Positions 1 to 21,977 of a stretch of DNA of 64,000 nt are shown here, piece by piece. The notes beneath the pieces are model-generated. The model was not told the origin of the DNA and made no database searches. It saw only the letters and a list, made by a program, of their open reading frames with translations. The translations under genes and the position numbers were made by a program. The stretch is taken from assembly GCA_963971305.1 (NCBI GenBank), contig OZ020305.1, forward strand, positions 15,161,001 through 15,225,000, given 5' to 3'. The DNA is from Arcuatula senhousia. Lineage: Eukaryota > Mollusca > Bivalvia > Mytilida > Mytilidae. Every line of letters starts with the position of its first letter. Position 1 is the first letter of the stretch.

Positions 1-3000
1 TCCATCGTTCCTGGTTATATCTCCAGATCTGTAATAGTAATCTTTTTTCTGTAGGATGCTGGTGCAGGTCTAGTGGCAGCTGCCATGATCTCCATCGTTC
101 CTGGTTATATCTCCAGATCTGTAATAGTAATCTTTTTTCTGTAGGATGCTGGTGCAGGTCTAGTGGCAGCTGCTATGATCTCCATCGTTCCTGGTTATAT
201 CTCCAGATCTGTAATAGTAATCTTTTTTCTGTAGGACGCTGGTGCAGGTCTAGTGGCAGCTGCCATGATCTCCATCGTTCCTGGTTATATCTCCAGATCT
301 GTAATAGTAATCTTTTTTCTGTAGGACGCTGGTGCAGGTTTAGTGGCAGCTGCTATGATCTCCATCGTTCCTGGTTATATCTCCAGATCTGTAATAGTAA
401 TCTTTTTTCTGTAGGACGCTGGTGCAGGTTAAGTGGCAGCTGCCATGATCTCCATTGTTCCTGGTTATATCTCCAGATCTGTAATAGTAATCTTTTTTCT
501 GTAGGACGCTGGTGCAGGTTTAGTGGCAGCTGCCATGATCTCCATCGTTCCTGGTTATATCTCCAGATCTGTAATAGTAATCTTTTTTCTGTAGGATGCT
601 GGTGCAGGTCTAGTGGCAGCTGCCATGATCTCCATCGTTCCTGGTTATATCTCCAGATCTGTAATAGTAATCTTTTTTCTGTAGGACGCTGGTGCAGGTT
701 TAGTGGCAGCTGCCATGATCTCCATCGTTCCTGGTTATATCTCCAGATCTGTAATAGTAATCTTTTTTCTGTAGGATGCTGGTGCAGGTCTAGTGGCAGC
801 TGCCATGATCTCCATCGTTCCTGGTTATATCTCCAGATCTGTAATAGTAATCTTTTTTCTGTAGGACGCTGGTGCAGGTTTAGTGACAGCTGCTATGATC
901 TCCATCGTTCCTGGTTATATCTCCAGATCTGTAATAGTAATCTTTTTTCTGTAGGATGCTGGTGCAGGTCTAGTGGCAGCTGCTATGATCTCCATCGTTC
1001 CTGGTTATATCTCCAGATCTGTAATAGTAATCTTTTTTCTGTAGGACGCTGGTGCAGGTTAAGTGGCAGCTGCCATGATCTCCATTGTTCCTGGTTATAT
1101 CTCCAGATCTGTAATAGTAATCTTTTTTCTGTAGGATGCTGGTGCAGGTCTAGTGGCAGCTGCTATGATCTCCATCGTTCCTGGTTATATCTCCAGATCT
1201 GTAATAGTAATCTTTTTTCTGTAGGACGCTGGTGCAGGTTTAGTGGCAGCTGCCATGATCTCCATTGTTCCTGGTTATATCTCCAGATCTGTAATAGTAA
1301 TCTTTTTTCTGTAGGATGCTGGTGCAGGTTTAGTGGCAGCTGCCATGATCTCCATCGTTCCTGGTTATATCTCCAGATCTGTAATAGTAATCTTTTTTCT
1401 GTAGGACGCTGGTGCAGGTTTAGTGGCAGCTGCCATGATCTCCATCGTTCCTGGTTATATCTCCAGATCTGTAATAGTAATCTTTTTTCTGTAGGACGCT
1501 GGTGCAGGTTTAGTGGCAGCTGCTATGATCTCCATCATTCCTGGTTATATCTCCAGATCTGTAATAGTAATCTTTTTTCTGTAGGATGCTGGTGCAGGTT
1601 TAGTGGCAGCTGCTATGATCTCCATCGTTCCTGGTTATATCTCCAGATCTGTAATAGTAATCTTTTTTCTGTAGGACGCTGGTGCAGGTTTAGTGGCAGC
1701 TGCCATGATCTCCATCGTTCCTGGTTATATCTCCAGATCTGTAATAGTAATCTTTTTTCTGTAGGACGCTGGTGCAGGTTTAGTGGCAGCTGCCATGATC
1801 TCCATCGTTCCTGGTTATATCTCCAGATCTGTAATAGTAATCTTTTTTCTGTAGGATGCTGGTGCAGGTTTAGTGGCAGCTGCCATGATCTCCATCGTTC
1901 CTGGTTATATCTCCAGATCTGTAATAGTAATCTTTTTTCTGTAGGACGCTGGTGCAGGTTTAGTGGCAGCTGCCATGATCTCCATCGTTCCTGGTTATAT
2001 CTCCAGATCTGTAATAGTAATCTTTTTTCTGTAGGACGCTGGTGCAGGTTTAGTGGCAGCTGCTATGATCTCCATCATTCCTGGTTATATCTCCAGATCT
2101 GTAATAGTAATCTTTTTTCTGTAGGATGCTGGTGCAGGTTTAGTGGCAGCTGCTATGATCTCCATCGTTCCTGGTTATATCTCCAGATCTGTAATAGTAA
2201 TCTTTTTTCTGTAGGACGCTGGTGCAGGTTTAGTGGCAGCTGCCATGATCTCCATCGTTCCTGGTTATATCTCCAGATCTGTAATAGTAATCTTTTTTCT
2301 GTAGGACGCTGGTGCAGGTTTAGTGGCAGCTGCCATGATCTCCATCGTTCCTGGTTATATCTCCAGATCTGTAATAGTAATCTTTTTTCTGTAGGACGCT
2401 GGTGCAGGTTTAGTGGCAGCTGCTATGATCTCCATCGTTCCTGGTTATATCTCCAGATCTGTAATAGTAATCTTTTTTCTGTAGGACGCTGGTGCAGGTC
2501 TAGTGGCAGCTGCCATGATCTCCATCGTTCCTGGTTATATCTCCAGATCTGTAATAGTAATCTTTTTTCTGTAGGACGCTGGTGCAGGTTTAGTGGCAGC
2601 TGCTATGATCTCCATCGTTCCTGGTTATATCTCCAGATCTGTAATAGTAATCTTTTTTCTGTAGGACGCTGGTGCAGGTTTAGTGGCAGCTGCCATGATC
2701 TCCATCGTTCCTGGTTATATCTCCAGATCTGTAATAGTAATCTTTTTCTGTAGGATGCTGGTGCAGGTCTAGTGGCAGCTGCTATGATCTCCATTGTTCC
2801 TGGTTATATCTCCAGATCTGTAATAGTAATCTTTTTTCTGTAGGACGCTGGTGCAGGTTTAGTGGCAGCTGCTATGATCTCCATCGTTCCTGGTTATATC
2901 TCCAGATCTGTAATAGTAATCTTTTTTCTGTAGGACGCTGGTGCAGGTTTAGTGGCAGCTGCCATGATCTCCATCGTTCCTGGTTATATCTCCAGATCTG

Positions 3001-4916
3001 TAATAGTAATCTTTTTTCTGTAGGACGCTGGTGCAGGTTTAGTGGCAGCTGCCATGATCTCCATCGTTCCTGGTTATATCTCCAGATCTGTAATAGTTAT
3101 CTTTTTTCTGTAGGACGCTGGTGCAGGTTTAGTGGCAGCTGCTATGATCTCCATCGTTCCTGGTTATATCTCCAGATCTGTAATAGTTATCTTTTTTCTG
3201 TAGGACGCTGGTGCAGGTTTAGTGGCAGCTGCTATGATCTCCATCGTTCCTGGTTATATCTCCAGATCTGTAATAGTAATCTTTTTTCTGTAGGACGCTG
3301 GTGCAGGTTTAGTGGCAGCTGCCATGATCTCCATCGTTCCTGGTTATATCTCCAGATCTGTAATAGTTATCTTTTTTCTGTAGGACGCTGGTGCAGGTTT
3401 AGTGGCAGCTGCTATGATCTCCATCGTTCCTGGTTATATCTCCAGATCTGTAATAGTAATCTTTTTTCTGTAGGACGCTGGTGCAGGTTTAGTGGCAGCT
3501 GCTATGATCTCCATCGTTCCTGGTTATATCTCCAGATCTGTAATAGTAATCTTTTTTTCTGTAGGACGCTGGTGCAGGTCTAGTGGCAGCTGCTATGATC
3601 TCCATCGTTTCTGGTTATATCTCCAGATCTGTAATAGTAATCTTTTTTCTGTAGGACGCTGGTGCAGGTCTAGTGGCAGCTGCTATGATCTCCATCGTTC
3701 CTGGTTATATCTCCAGATCTGTAATAGTAATCTTTTTTCTGTAGGACGCTGGTGCAGGTTTAGTGGCAGCTGCTATGATCTCCATCGTTCCTGGTTATAT
3801 CTCCAGATCTGTAATAGTAATCTTTTTTCTGTAGGACGCTGGTGCAGGTCTAGTGGCAGCTGCTATGATCTCCATCGTTCCTGGTTATATCTCCAGATCT
3901 GTAATAGTAATCTTTTTTCTGTAGGACGCTGGTGCAGGTTTAGTGGCAGCTGCTATGATCTCCATCGTTCCTGGTTATATCTCCAGATCTGTAATAGTAA
4001 TCTTTTTTCTGTAGGACGCTGGTGCAGGTCTAGTGGCAGCTGCTATGATCTCCATTGTTCCTGGTTATATCTCCAGATCTGTAATAGTAATCTTTTTTCT
4101 GTAGGATGCTGGTGCAGGTTTAGTGGCAGCTGCTATGATCTCCATTGTTCCTGGTTATATCTCCAGATCTGTAATAGTAATCTTTTTTCTGTAGGACGCT
4201 GGTGCAGGTTTAGTGGCAGCTGCTATGATCTCCATTGTTCCTGGTTATATCTCCAGATCTGTAATAGTAATCTTTTTTCTGTAGGATGCTGGTGCAGGTT
4301 TAGTGGCAGCTGCTATGATATCCATCGTTCCTGGTTATATCTCCAGATCTGTAATAGTAATCTTTTTTTCTGTAGGACGCTGGTGCAGGTCTAGTGGCAG
4401 CTGCTATGATCTCCATCGTTCCTGGTTATATCTCCAGATCTGTAATAGTAATCTTTTTTCTGTAGGATGCTGGTGCAGGTTTAGTGGCAGCTGCTATGAT
4501 CTCCATCGTTCCTGGTTATATCTCCAGATCTGTAATAGTAATCTTTTTTCTGTAGGACGCTGGTGCAGGTTTAGTGGCAGCTGCTATGATCTCCATCGTT
4601 CCTGGTTATATCTCCAGATCTGTAATAGTAATCTTTTTTCTGTAGGACGCTGGTGCAGGTTTAGTGGCAGCTGCTATGATCTCCATCATTCCTGGTTATA
4701 TCTCCAGATCTGTAATAGAAATCTTTTTTCTGTAGGACGCTGGTGCAGGTCTAGTGGCAGCTGCCATGATCTCCATCGTTCCTGGTTATATCTCCAGATC
4801 TGTAATAGTAATCTTTTTTCTGTAGGACGCTGGTGCAGGTTTAGTGGCAGCTGCTATGATCTCCATCGTTCCTGGTTATATCTCCAGATCTGTAATAGTA
4901 ATCTTTTTTTCTGTAG

Positions 4917-13296
<8,380 letters not shown>

Positions 13297-15155
13297 ATCT
13301 AAAAACATTTGTATATCCAGAACTTGTAATTTGCATTTTCTAAGAATCTGAAAAATCTCTCACTTTTTTTCTGCAATATTTGTAAGTCTTGTAATGTGTT
13401 CTTGGTGTTTTAAACCAAGGTTCTTTTAACCTTTTTACTTGCCATTCTAAATAACAATAGGGATGCAAATTTTAACACATGTTTTGGCAGATTTTGAATT
13501 TCTATGCATTTATCTTCTTTTTGTTAGCATGATATCCAATAGTAATTTGAGGGAACATTGCTGCAGACCTATATCTAGGTTTAGTCACGACGTTAAACTC
13601 CCCAGTAAAGTTCTTTTGGAGAACCATCTTATACTAAAAGTATTATTTTAGAATTTTATTTTAAGATTTAGAAATTTAACTAAAATGATAATTTTGACTT
13701 TCTTTATCAAAGCATAACCTTGTTAATGTTTATTAGTGCTATACTGTTGTAAGCTTTAATTCTTCCTTTATATGAATGTTATATTGACAGTATAATATAT
13801 TTCTTGACTTTTCATTTTTCTACTTTGTTAATTATCATCAATTGTTTTATGTTAAGATTCGTGTGAAAATGTCTTATATAGATATGGATATACAATTTTA
13901 TAGTCATTAAATTATATTTTATACTATCTGTTTTTGACTTCATCATTTTCATAACATGTTTTTTCCAGTACCAGATGTTGGGACTTAAGGAAGTGACACA
14001 AAAGTTATCTTTTCCAGAATGTTCAATATGACTTGCTTATTACTGTGCAAATGAACTTTTAAGGGATAAATTTTTTTTTTTTTAATTTTGCCAGTCCACA
14101 TGGTTAACCACAGGCCTGAAGCCCCTGGCTTAAGAAAATCCTTGGTGGCCTGTAAATATTCCAGGGACAAGCCAATGTTGTCCATACAAAATTTTATGAA
14201 AATGACCTGGCGGGCCTGTTGATCAAAATTTATAGAGTGAAGACTGTTTTGCAGCCTTTCATGTGTTCATTCCATTATGTCTAACTTTAAACTTTGTATG
14301 CATTTCCAAAGGAACAGTCTTATTTATACCTTTGCATTAGCTACATGTGTCATTTTATATGTTGTTTGGATAAGTGACTTATTAAGTTTGTATCTAGTTA
14401 TTAATTCAGACTTCTTCCTGAGAACAATTGAAAGTCTGTAAACAAGTGCTTGAGTCTGCACGTGAAACAAAGAAGTATGAACTGGGGATTTGACGTTCAG
14501 AGTCTAAAAAGGCGAAGACAAACTCAGTTTACATCAAAGACACACATAAAAGAACTTATCAAGATGCAATCAACAACAAAGTCTAAAAAGGCCTGACTTT
14601 GTTAAAACAGGAAGTAGTAAGTGACAGACTTGAAATTGTATCCCACAGTATGGGACCCACCTCAATGCTGTGTACCAAATATCAAGAGGCTGTGCTGAGA
14701 AAACTGTTACTCAAATTTCTTCCCTGGCCACCCAACATTCACCATTTTTTAACCTGGATTTTTTCACTCTGTGAAATCAAGCCAAAATTGAGCTTGCACC
14801 AGAATGAGAGGGAATTATTTTAAAGATGCTCAGAAAGGGTAGTAGTTCTTATTGTCTGTACAGATCCTTCTTGTTGCCAATAATTTATTGAGTGTAAATC
14901 ATATTTGGTAAATGTTACAACATACACCTATTTCCATATCAATTCTTATGTATACATTCATTGAATGGTTTGACATCTGTCTCCATTGGCCAGTATATAG
15001 AAATAAGATTTGAAGCTAATACTAGGGATAGTTTACAAACAACATCAAAATGTAATATAATTTCTTAAACAACTTGATAAAATTTGTCTAAATGATCCTA
15101 TCAGTCTTGATAAATCTCTATTGGTCAGTGCCTGCAAATAAAAAAAAATAATATG
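13297..15155 (+). other. STT3A 3' untranslated region and intergenic sequence
   Basis: No gene is seen here. A possible poly(A) signal variant ATTAAA lies near 13906, and an AATAAA at 15137-15142 is followed by an A-rich run, so the STT3A transcript end is not resolved. A TCACGACGTTAAACTCCCC segment (13585-13603) looks like part of a dispersed SINE-type repeat. This gap separates two convergent genes. Confidence 0.4.
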
Positions 15156-15345
15156 AATACTGTGAGCCTGCTCACCAAAGGATAAACCCTGCTTCATGAT
15201 GAACTCTTTTAAGTCGATATTTGAGAAAAATGAAATTTCTTAATGATCATCTCCATATATAATGTAAAATATATTTAGCAGTTGTCAGTTCTATAGACTC
15301 TGACAGACAGGATGATTCTTATATACCATATCATGATGTTGAAAA
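15156..15345 (+). repeat. Dispersed repeat, copy 1
   Basis: Begins GAATACTGTGAGCCTGCTCA and ends with a GACAGACAGGATGATTCTTA tail. A second copy in the same orientation is at 17594-17876, and the end motif CTCACAGTATTCC recurs inverted near 24944. Noncoding. Confidence 0.5.
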
Positions 15346-15916
15346 AAAAAACAATGGTAGTGATTGAACTTGTCACTTTTTGACCTAAAATCAGAATGTG
15401 TCTTCCTTTCCTTATGAAATTCAATGCATGTAAGTTTCATGGAATTCAATCGCAACATTCAAATCTTTTGCCCCTGAAACCATGAACAGAATGACAAAGC
15501 TTAAATTATATACTTCCCCTGCTTCAAGAAAGGTGGGGGACCAAAAAATGTTATGCTGATTGGCATTGTTTTCAAATTGAATTAAATGGTCCATGTCAAC
15601 TGAAACAAAATTTTATGTATTAAATGTTGCTGTGAGTTAATCTAGAAGAAGTATCCAAGATGTGCTGAGTGTACACAGGACTTCTGTAAAAACTGTGTTA
15701 CAAACCAGGTTGAAAAGATTTCTGTGAGCTGGCTTGAGTAAAACTATCCTCTGTAAATAATCCATCAAATTCTTCGTTGCTTATACTTTCAATCTACAAT
15801 ATTATATTACACAAACATGTTATTGTATGAAAGTGTGAAGTAATTGTGTATTTCATATCCAAAAATTTACTGTAATAACTTTATCATTGCAGAAAATATT
15901 GTCTTTATATTCACAA

Positions 15917-18900
15917 CTAAATAAATCTTGATATGCTTAGCATAATTGTTGTAGAGAAAAAAATGCATACTATTGATTCTGAACACTTGTAATATGCAGT
16001 GGTAAGGTATTTAAATGCTTCCAAGAGATTATTCCTTGAAATATCCAAAAACAGCATGGTTTCATTCGTTTTTATGAGAGGGGGGGTATAACTTTTAATG
16101 GATTCCCCAAACATACTTTTCTTTGGATTTTCAATTTTGTTGTTTTCCCATGTTGTTACAAAAAATCCTCTTAATTTTACCTGACTGCTGCTACATGTAG
16201 AGAAGTTAGACAGGTGTACTCTGTTTGCAGTTGTTGTCTCCTGAAAAATCAAATGGTTTTAAAGGTTCTTAGTTCAATGCTATAGATATATATTATAAGT
16301 AATATTTTCAGTCTAAGCCCAGCAAAACAGTGAGTTCATGATATTTTTTTTTCAAACCTGGTAAACTCAACTGCAGAAGTTCATGAGAGAAACAATACTT
16401 ACTTAAATTTCTCATTAAGCTGATTTTGGTATAGCAATGAAATGATGAATTATTTGTGCAGTCAAGAATTTTTAAAGTCAAATTGAGGATAAATTTTACC
16501 AAATCTTTTTTACATGAACTCTTCTTTCTAGGGTCATGCCCTGAAAAAATTTTCACCTTCTGCTCTTTCAATCTATTTCTCCTGGTAATTTCCTGTTGTC
16601 TCTGCCTCTCTTTGACCTGCTTCTGCCAGCACTGTTGTTGCAGACGACACAGTTCTTTCTGTAATTCATTACATTTCTCCTCCAAATTCTCATTCTTTAA
16701 GATGTCAAGCTGGTGTTGAAGTCTGAGAAAAAAAAATGATTTGAAACCAAACTTTAAACTGCACTGTACAAATGCTCATCAAGTCAATAACAAGAAACAC
16801 ATGGTAAATTCATCTAAAAACAGTACGTGCATTCATAATTGTTAAGTTTTATTGTGTAACGGGGTTGCTCCCCTTCGTACATTAATTAGTAGATTTAAAT
16901 AGCCAGCCTTTATCCCTGAACAAGGGAAGTACTTCTTTGGTTCAGAGGTAGAGCGCCTGATTGTAAACCTAGAGGTCCCGGTTCGAGTCCCGGTCAGGAC
17001 ATGTCGATTTTGTGAAGTAATTCATGCTCTCCGGTTACATTGGCGCCCAACTAAAAAACCCACAATGGTTAGAACAGGAAAACTAGCCAGGGTTAGTTGT
17101 GTTAATAAGAGTCATACATTGAGGTATGATGACACTTGAGGAGGGGGAACTGTAACGGGGTTGCTCTCCTTCGTACATTAATTAGTAGATTTAAATAGCC
17201 AGCCTTTATCCCTGAACAAGGGAAGTACTTCTTTGGTTCAGAGGTAGAGCGCCTGACTGTAAACCTAGAGGTCCCAGGTTCGAGTCCCGGTCAGGACATG
17301 TCGATTTTGTTAAGTAATTTATGCTCTCCGGTTACAATTGAAATGGGAAAGAAATTTTTATCACATTTAAGTTTAAATAACTTATAAATATTAATTCTAA
17401 TGAAGATAATATATCCAGGATTAATGTATAAAAAGACTAGAAAATAGTATTTACTTTACAAACTCTGGTGTGTTTTTGGGAGAATTCAAAAGCAATTCTT
17501 TTTCTGATGTAATGGTCTTTTCTTTCTCAAGTTGGGTCTTTAGATCTATGAAAAAATTTTAAAATATTAAAATGAGTCAATTAAAAACAAGGAATACTGT
17601 GAGCTAGCTCACAAGGGATACCCCACTTCATATTGGACACTATATAGATAGAAAAAAACTAAAGTCCAGTTAGCTTCCCTGAATGATATCTGAAAGCAAT
17701 GAAAATTCTTCAAGCACATCTCCATATAATGTACTTCCTTCATGTAAAGTGTCATCAAAATCCATTAAGCGGTTTAGGACGAGTTGCACTTAAAGGTATG
17801 CTACCAGACGAATGGACGGACAGACAGACAGGGTGATTCCTTTATACCCCCAAACTTTGTTTGCAAGGGGTATAACAATTTAATGATTTTGATGAACATT
17901 ATGTCTTCATAGCAAAACAAGTTAAATCCAGCCTACCACGCTTGGAAACATAGATAATGTGCAGCACAAGAAAAAATCTTGATATTTACCTTTTTTAATG
18001 ATTTTGAATTTAAACAAAGATCTGATAATATCAATATTTGATATAAGATTTACACTTATTTATAGATAGAAAAATTGTGGCAATTTTATATATATCTAAT
18101 GGATTTGAAAAACTGATTTAAGTATACATGTACCTTCTAGCTCTTGTTCAAGTTGAATCTTTTCATCTTTTAATTGTTGTAACTTCTTTTCCTGTGTTTG
18201 GCTAATTTCTTTTTTCTGGTCATAGAGTTGTTGTTCTTTAAAGCAAATTTGAAACACAAATATATAAGCACAACTAAGGTTTAGGATACATGTTTATGAA
18301 TATTCAGTCTTTTTTCCCTATCACCTTGAGGGCCTGAATGTCCTCATGGTATAAGGCACTGGTTTCAATACTACACTATTGATCACTAGTCCATTACAGA
18401 GTCCCAGTTTGTAATACACAAAAACGGGACTTCCCCACTTGATTAGGTTTGTCAGTTACCCAAAGGTCTGTGGTTTCCTCTGGGTAATCTGGTTTCCTCA
18501 ACTATTTAAACTGACTGCACTATATGGCCCAGGTGCATCAAAAAGAGTGTTTAGTATCAACACACATCACACACACACTATCAATAGTGATCACCTTATA
18601 TGGTCTTTAGAATATAATAAGTTATCACACAATGACAAACTTTTTTTAAAAATACCTAAGCATGTGATGAAGAAAACAAAAACAAAAAACAGATAAAGCT
18701 ATCACCTTATATGGTCTTAAAAACTTTAAAATATAATAAGTTTTCTATGTCATGTCAATATTTTTTAGAAGTGATCATTTAAATTCTATATCTTATTTGA
18801 CTAAGGTCATAATTGATTTCAAGAAGCAGAGGTACCGATGGGGTATCCGAATGTCAAAAGTCTGAAAGGGCAGAGACAAAACCAGTAAACACCAACAAGA

Positions 18901-21647
18901 ACGGGACAAAAACAGACAACATGTAAAACATGGAAACACAAAATAACTGAATATCAATCAACAACACGAACTCCAGACGAAACAAGAGTGAACTTAGGTG
19001 CTCCAGAAAAAATATCCCTATTTTATTGTTTGTACATAGTCATATGTCATCAAATGAGCTACACTATATTTACCAGACATACCATGTAGCAGCTTCTCAT
19101 AACTTTCCCTTATGTGACTTGTTTCTTCTTTTGCCTGTTTCACCCTGACAGCCTGACCATTACTGGTTAAACTATAACTTTCTATAAATTCTTCCATCTG
19201 TGAACAAAACTGCTCTGTCTCCTCATTCTTTTTTGCTAAAATTTCTTCCTTTAATACAAAAAATGTTATTTGAAAAAAAACAAACAAAAAAACAGTTAAA
19301 TAGATATTTACACATACAGTCGAACCTGTCTTAACTGAGCCACTTTGGCTAAAATAGATATTTACACATACAGTGGAACCTATCTGAACTGAGCCACTTT
19401 GGGGCCAACATTTTTGTTCAGTATATATAAATAGGGGGTTGGCTTATACAGGATCATTGTGCATTGAAAATAAAGAAGTGATTAAAAAGCTAGTTTGATT
19501 AAGACAAGATTTGTTTTTCATTATCAGGGTTTGCTTAAAAACAGTTTTCACAGGTATACAAGAAAGGTTAAAAAAGTAACTGTTTTGATTGGTTTTGATA
19601 CTTTTGTATTGTATTATAAGTCTTAGGCCAATGCAAGACGGTAAGCAGTGACCTATGGTCATGTTGAAGACTGCTTGCTGTTTTCCGTTGTGATTTTTTG
19701 AATTGCTGTTTGTTTATGTTTGTTGTGTCGCGTACACTTATTCCACATCTCAATATCGTCTATGTATGATTTCTGAGATTATTTGGTTAAAATATATACA
19801 TGTTTATTATTTGGAGTCAATTTTAAAGATGTCCAGCAACCAGGGATGGCAGACCTATCAAGTGTCAGGTTACGTAAATTTGCAGAAATTTTTCCTTTGA
19901 TCTTTTAATTTTTTAGCAAATTTCACGCGAGAAGCTCATCAAAACTTAACAGCCCTGGTATGGTCTGTCCAAGTTGAAGGTCGCTGAAGGTTGCTTAGCT
20001 GTTTTCAATTGCAGATTTTTTAAATGAAGGAATAGTTTCATACACTAATTCCACATCTCTTTATGAAGGGACCTCCTTATAAATATTGTGAAATGAATAG
20101 GTTTTTGCATTTAAAAATATTAAGTCTTTGCTCTAGACTGCTAAAAATGAAGATTTTTTGTTTTTGGTTTTATTATACATATAAATCATTTCTTTCCTTA
20201 TGCTATGGTATATTCATATTACTCACAACTCTTTTTTCCAACTCTGCTTTTTCTTTTTTAAGTTCATCTAACTGAGAAAGTAGGGTTTCTTCCCTATGCT
20301 GAACTAATGTGTATGCTAATTCATCTTCATTCAGTTGCTGGATCTGAAACAAAATTGTCTTAACTCATAAATGTTGAAGTCAATAAAACTAATATATGCA
20401 GGGGTAGTGTTAATAATGTTCTTTTTCCTTGGAAAACAGAATTTAAATATAATACATTCTTGAAGAGAATACCACTCAGGAAATACATCAAAATTTCTGA
20501 GTCTCATTTTATTTTTTTCTTTATTTTAAAAGTAAAAATGTTCAGATTACTAACTTATAGTTATTTTTATATTTAATTATTGCAAAAAAGATATGTAATT
20601 TCAGATAAAATCTTATGCACATATCTCATACTATTTGATAAAGTTGTGTGATTCATTGAACAAAAATGTAAATAAAGACTAATAATTCTTTTTCTATTCT
20701 ATTTCAAGAAAATATCTAACTACATGTAAATGAATATTGCCAAACAGATATGTAATTTAAGATAAAATTTCATTTATATCACATACTATTTGATAAAATA
20801 TGTAATTAGATTGTCATAACAGATAAGTAAACAATATACAATAACCTTTGTTGCAAGTTGACCTTGAAGACAAACACATTCTTTCTCTGTTTCTTTTACT
20901 TTCTCTTGCTCAGCTTGAACATTTACTTTTACTGTCATAAAAATAAAAGTTGATAAAAAAAAAAACAATTTGATGTGGTTCAACAATATTCTGTACTTTA
21001 AGTTCTTTTTTTTTTTAATTTCATAATACAAATGGGTTAATTATGTGCAATTCTTAACCTCTTTTGCTTTAAGAATATAATTGTATCCCTTCCTTATGAA
21101 AGCAGAGGGGCATATATATATATATATATTGTTATGGTCTGTTTATTTGCCTATCCCAAGTCATGTTGAAGCTACTATTGCATGAAGAAGTGGCATAAAG
21201 GAAGTTAATTAGAGAAGGCCAATAAAAAATTATCACCAGAGCTTAGCAGCTTACATCTCAACAAGATTAAAAGGAAGTGTGATGTCATCATCATATCGCT
21301 CCCTTGCACTTCATGTAGATACAGCAAAGTTTGAAAAGACTCGTCAGAGACGCTTTAGTCACAGACACTTGTTTTACCAAAAAAAATATATATCATATAC
21401 TCTAATACTAGACTATGTGATACTTTTTTAATGAATCAAGTGCCTATGTCTATGATATATTATAGTATATGATATATTTTTTAATGAAACAAGTGCCTAC
21501 AGGGGGCTTTAGTACTTATAATTTTAAACTTATAATTCCAGTACAAATCTTGTGTTTTAACTCACTTTCTGTTAGAAAATTTCTTTTTTCTTGTGCTTTT
21601 TGTTCTGTGTGGATAATTTGAGCAAATAGATCTTCAAGCGATGTCAT
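15917..21647 (-). CDS. CCDC172: Coiled-coil protein resembling CCDC172 (eight exons)
   Basis: Exons in transcript order: 21647-21566, 20931-20846, 20343-20227, 19248-19083, 18235-18134, 17545-17455, 16722-16557 and 16240-15917. They join in phase to 377 residues. The start is ATG at 21645-21647. The N-terminus MTSLEDLFAQIIHTEQKAQE resembles what I recall of vertebrate CCDC172 (SLE-x-LF-x-x-II-x-TE pattern), and the EETEQF...SYSLTSN segment also fits. Residues about 28-270 are almost continuous heptad-like coiled coil rich in K, E and Q, with no catalytic motif. The last exon is not coiled coil, is basic and Ser/Thr-rich (NPKKSMFGESIK), and would make the protein longer than the roughly 260 residues of the vertebrate family. 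The donors GTAAAT (after exon 6) and GTGAAA (after exon 7) are weak, so the 3' part of the model is the least certain. Intron 6 contains the TRIM element. Confidence 0.6.
16855..17336 (+). mobile_element. TRIM: miniature LTR retrotransposon with tRNA-type Pol III boxes in its LTRs
   Basis: Two direct repeats, 16855-17039 (185 bp) and 17151-17336 (186 bp), differ at about five positions and both begin TGTAAC and end GTTACA, the TG...CA form of LTRs. One base after the left LTR is TGGCGCCCAAC (17041-17051), a primer-binding site complementary to the 3' end of a tRNA-Lys. The purine tract GAGGAGGGGGAA lies directly before the right LTR (17138-17149). ATTG flanks both sides (16851-16854 and 17337-17340), a 4-bp target duplication. 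The interior is only 111 bases and encodes nothing. Each LTR contains an A-box-like TGGTTCAGAGG (16938-16948, 17234-17244) and a perfect B box GGTTCGAGTCC (16980-16990, 17277-17287). It would need proteins from another element to move. Confidence 0.85.
17594..17876 (+). repeat. Dispersed repeat, copy 2
   Basis: Begins GGAATACTGTGAGCTAGCTC and ends with GGACGGACAGACAGACAGGG and TGATTCCTTTATACCCCCAA. It matches the repeat at 15156-15345 over both ends and the CATCTCCATATA middle. In an intron of the CCDC172-like gene; noncoding. Confidence 0.55.
19297..19404 (+). repeat. 54-bp tandem duplication
   Basis: The segment TAGATATTTACACATACAGT ... ACTGAGCCACTTTGG occurs twice in a row (first TAGATA at 19301, second at 19355) with a few substitutions. 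CAGTGGAACCT resembles the end of a DNA transposon family, but no inverted partner was found. Confidence 0.7.
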
Positions 21648-21977
21648 TGTAAGAAAAAAATCTTTTTTTCAGCTTTATAATTCCCGCTAAAATTAACTTT
21701 CTAGGCAAGTAAATGTTTGAGTCATGAAGCTTTAATTTTCCTAATCTAAAACGTGTAATTGATCTTACATTTCTGGTTTTTCCCTTTCGCGTTCGGAACT
21801 CAAATCTATTTTTAAAACAGCATGTCTGAAGAAAAATCTTGAGATGTTCCGAAGTTTTTCTTGGTACCCGGTTTGTTTATTTTTCGCTGAATTATGACTC
21901 ATTTTGTAATAGTTAAATTTAGAATTTTAATTGTTTAAATTGACGTAAGTATATATCGGGTAGGTATATATACAACC
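21648..21977. promoter_or_regulatory. Divergent promoter region between the CCDC172-like and RING genes
   Basis: 330 bases separate two start codons pointing away from each other. No TATA box at a convincing distance is evident for either gene. The spacing suggests a shared bidirectional promoter; this is inference from layout. Confidence 0.4.

Noticed and set aside
16938..16998. Functional tRNA gene (anticodon loop CTGTAAA)
   Set aside because: The B box and T arm are good, but the acceptor stem has no 5' partner and the anticodon stem does not pair; it lies inside an LTR.
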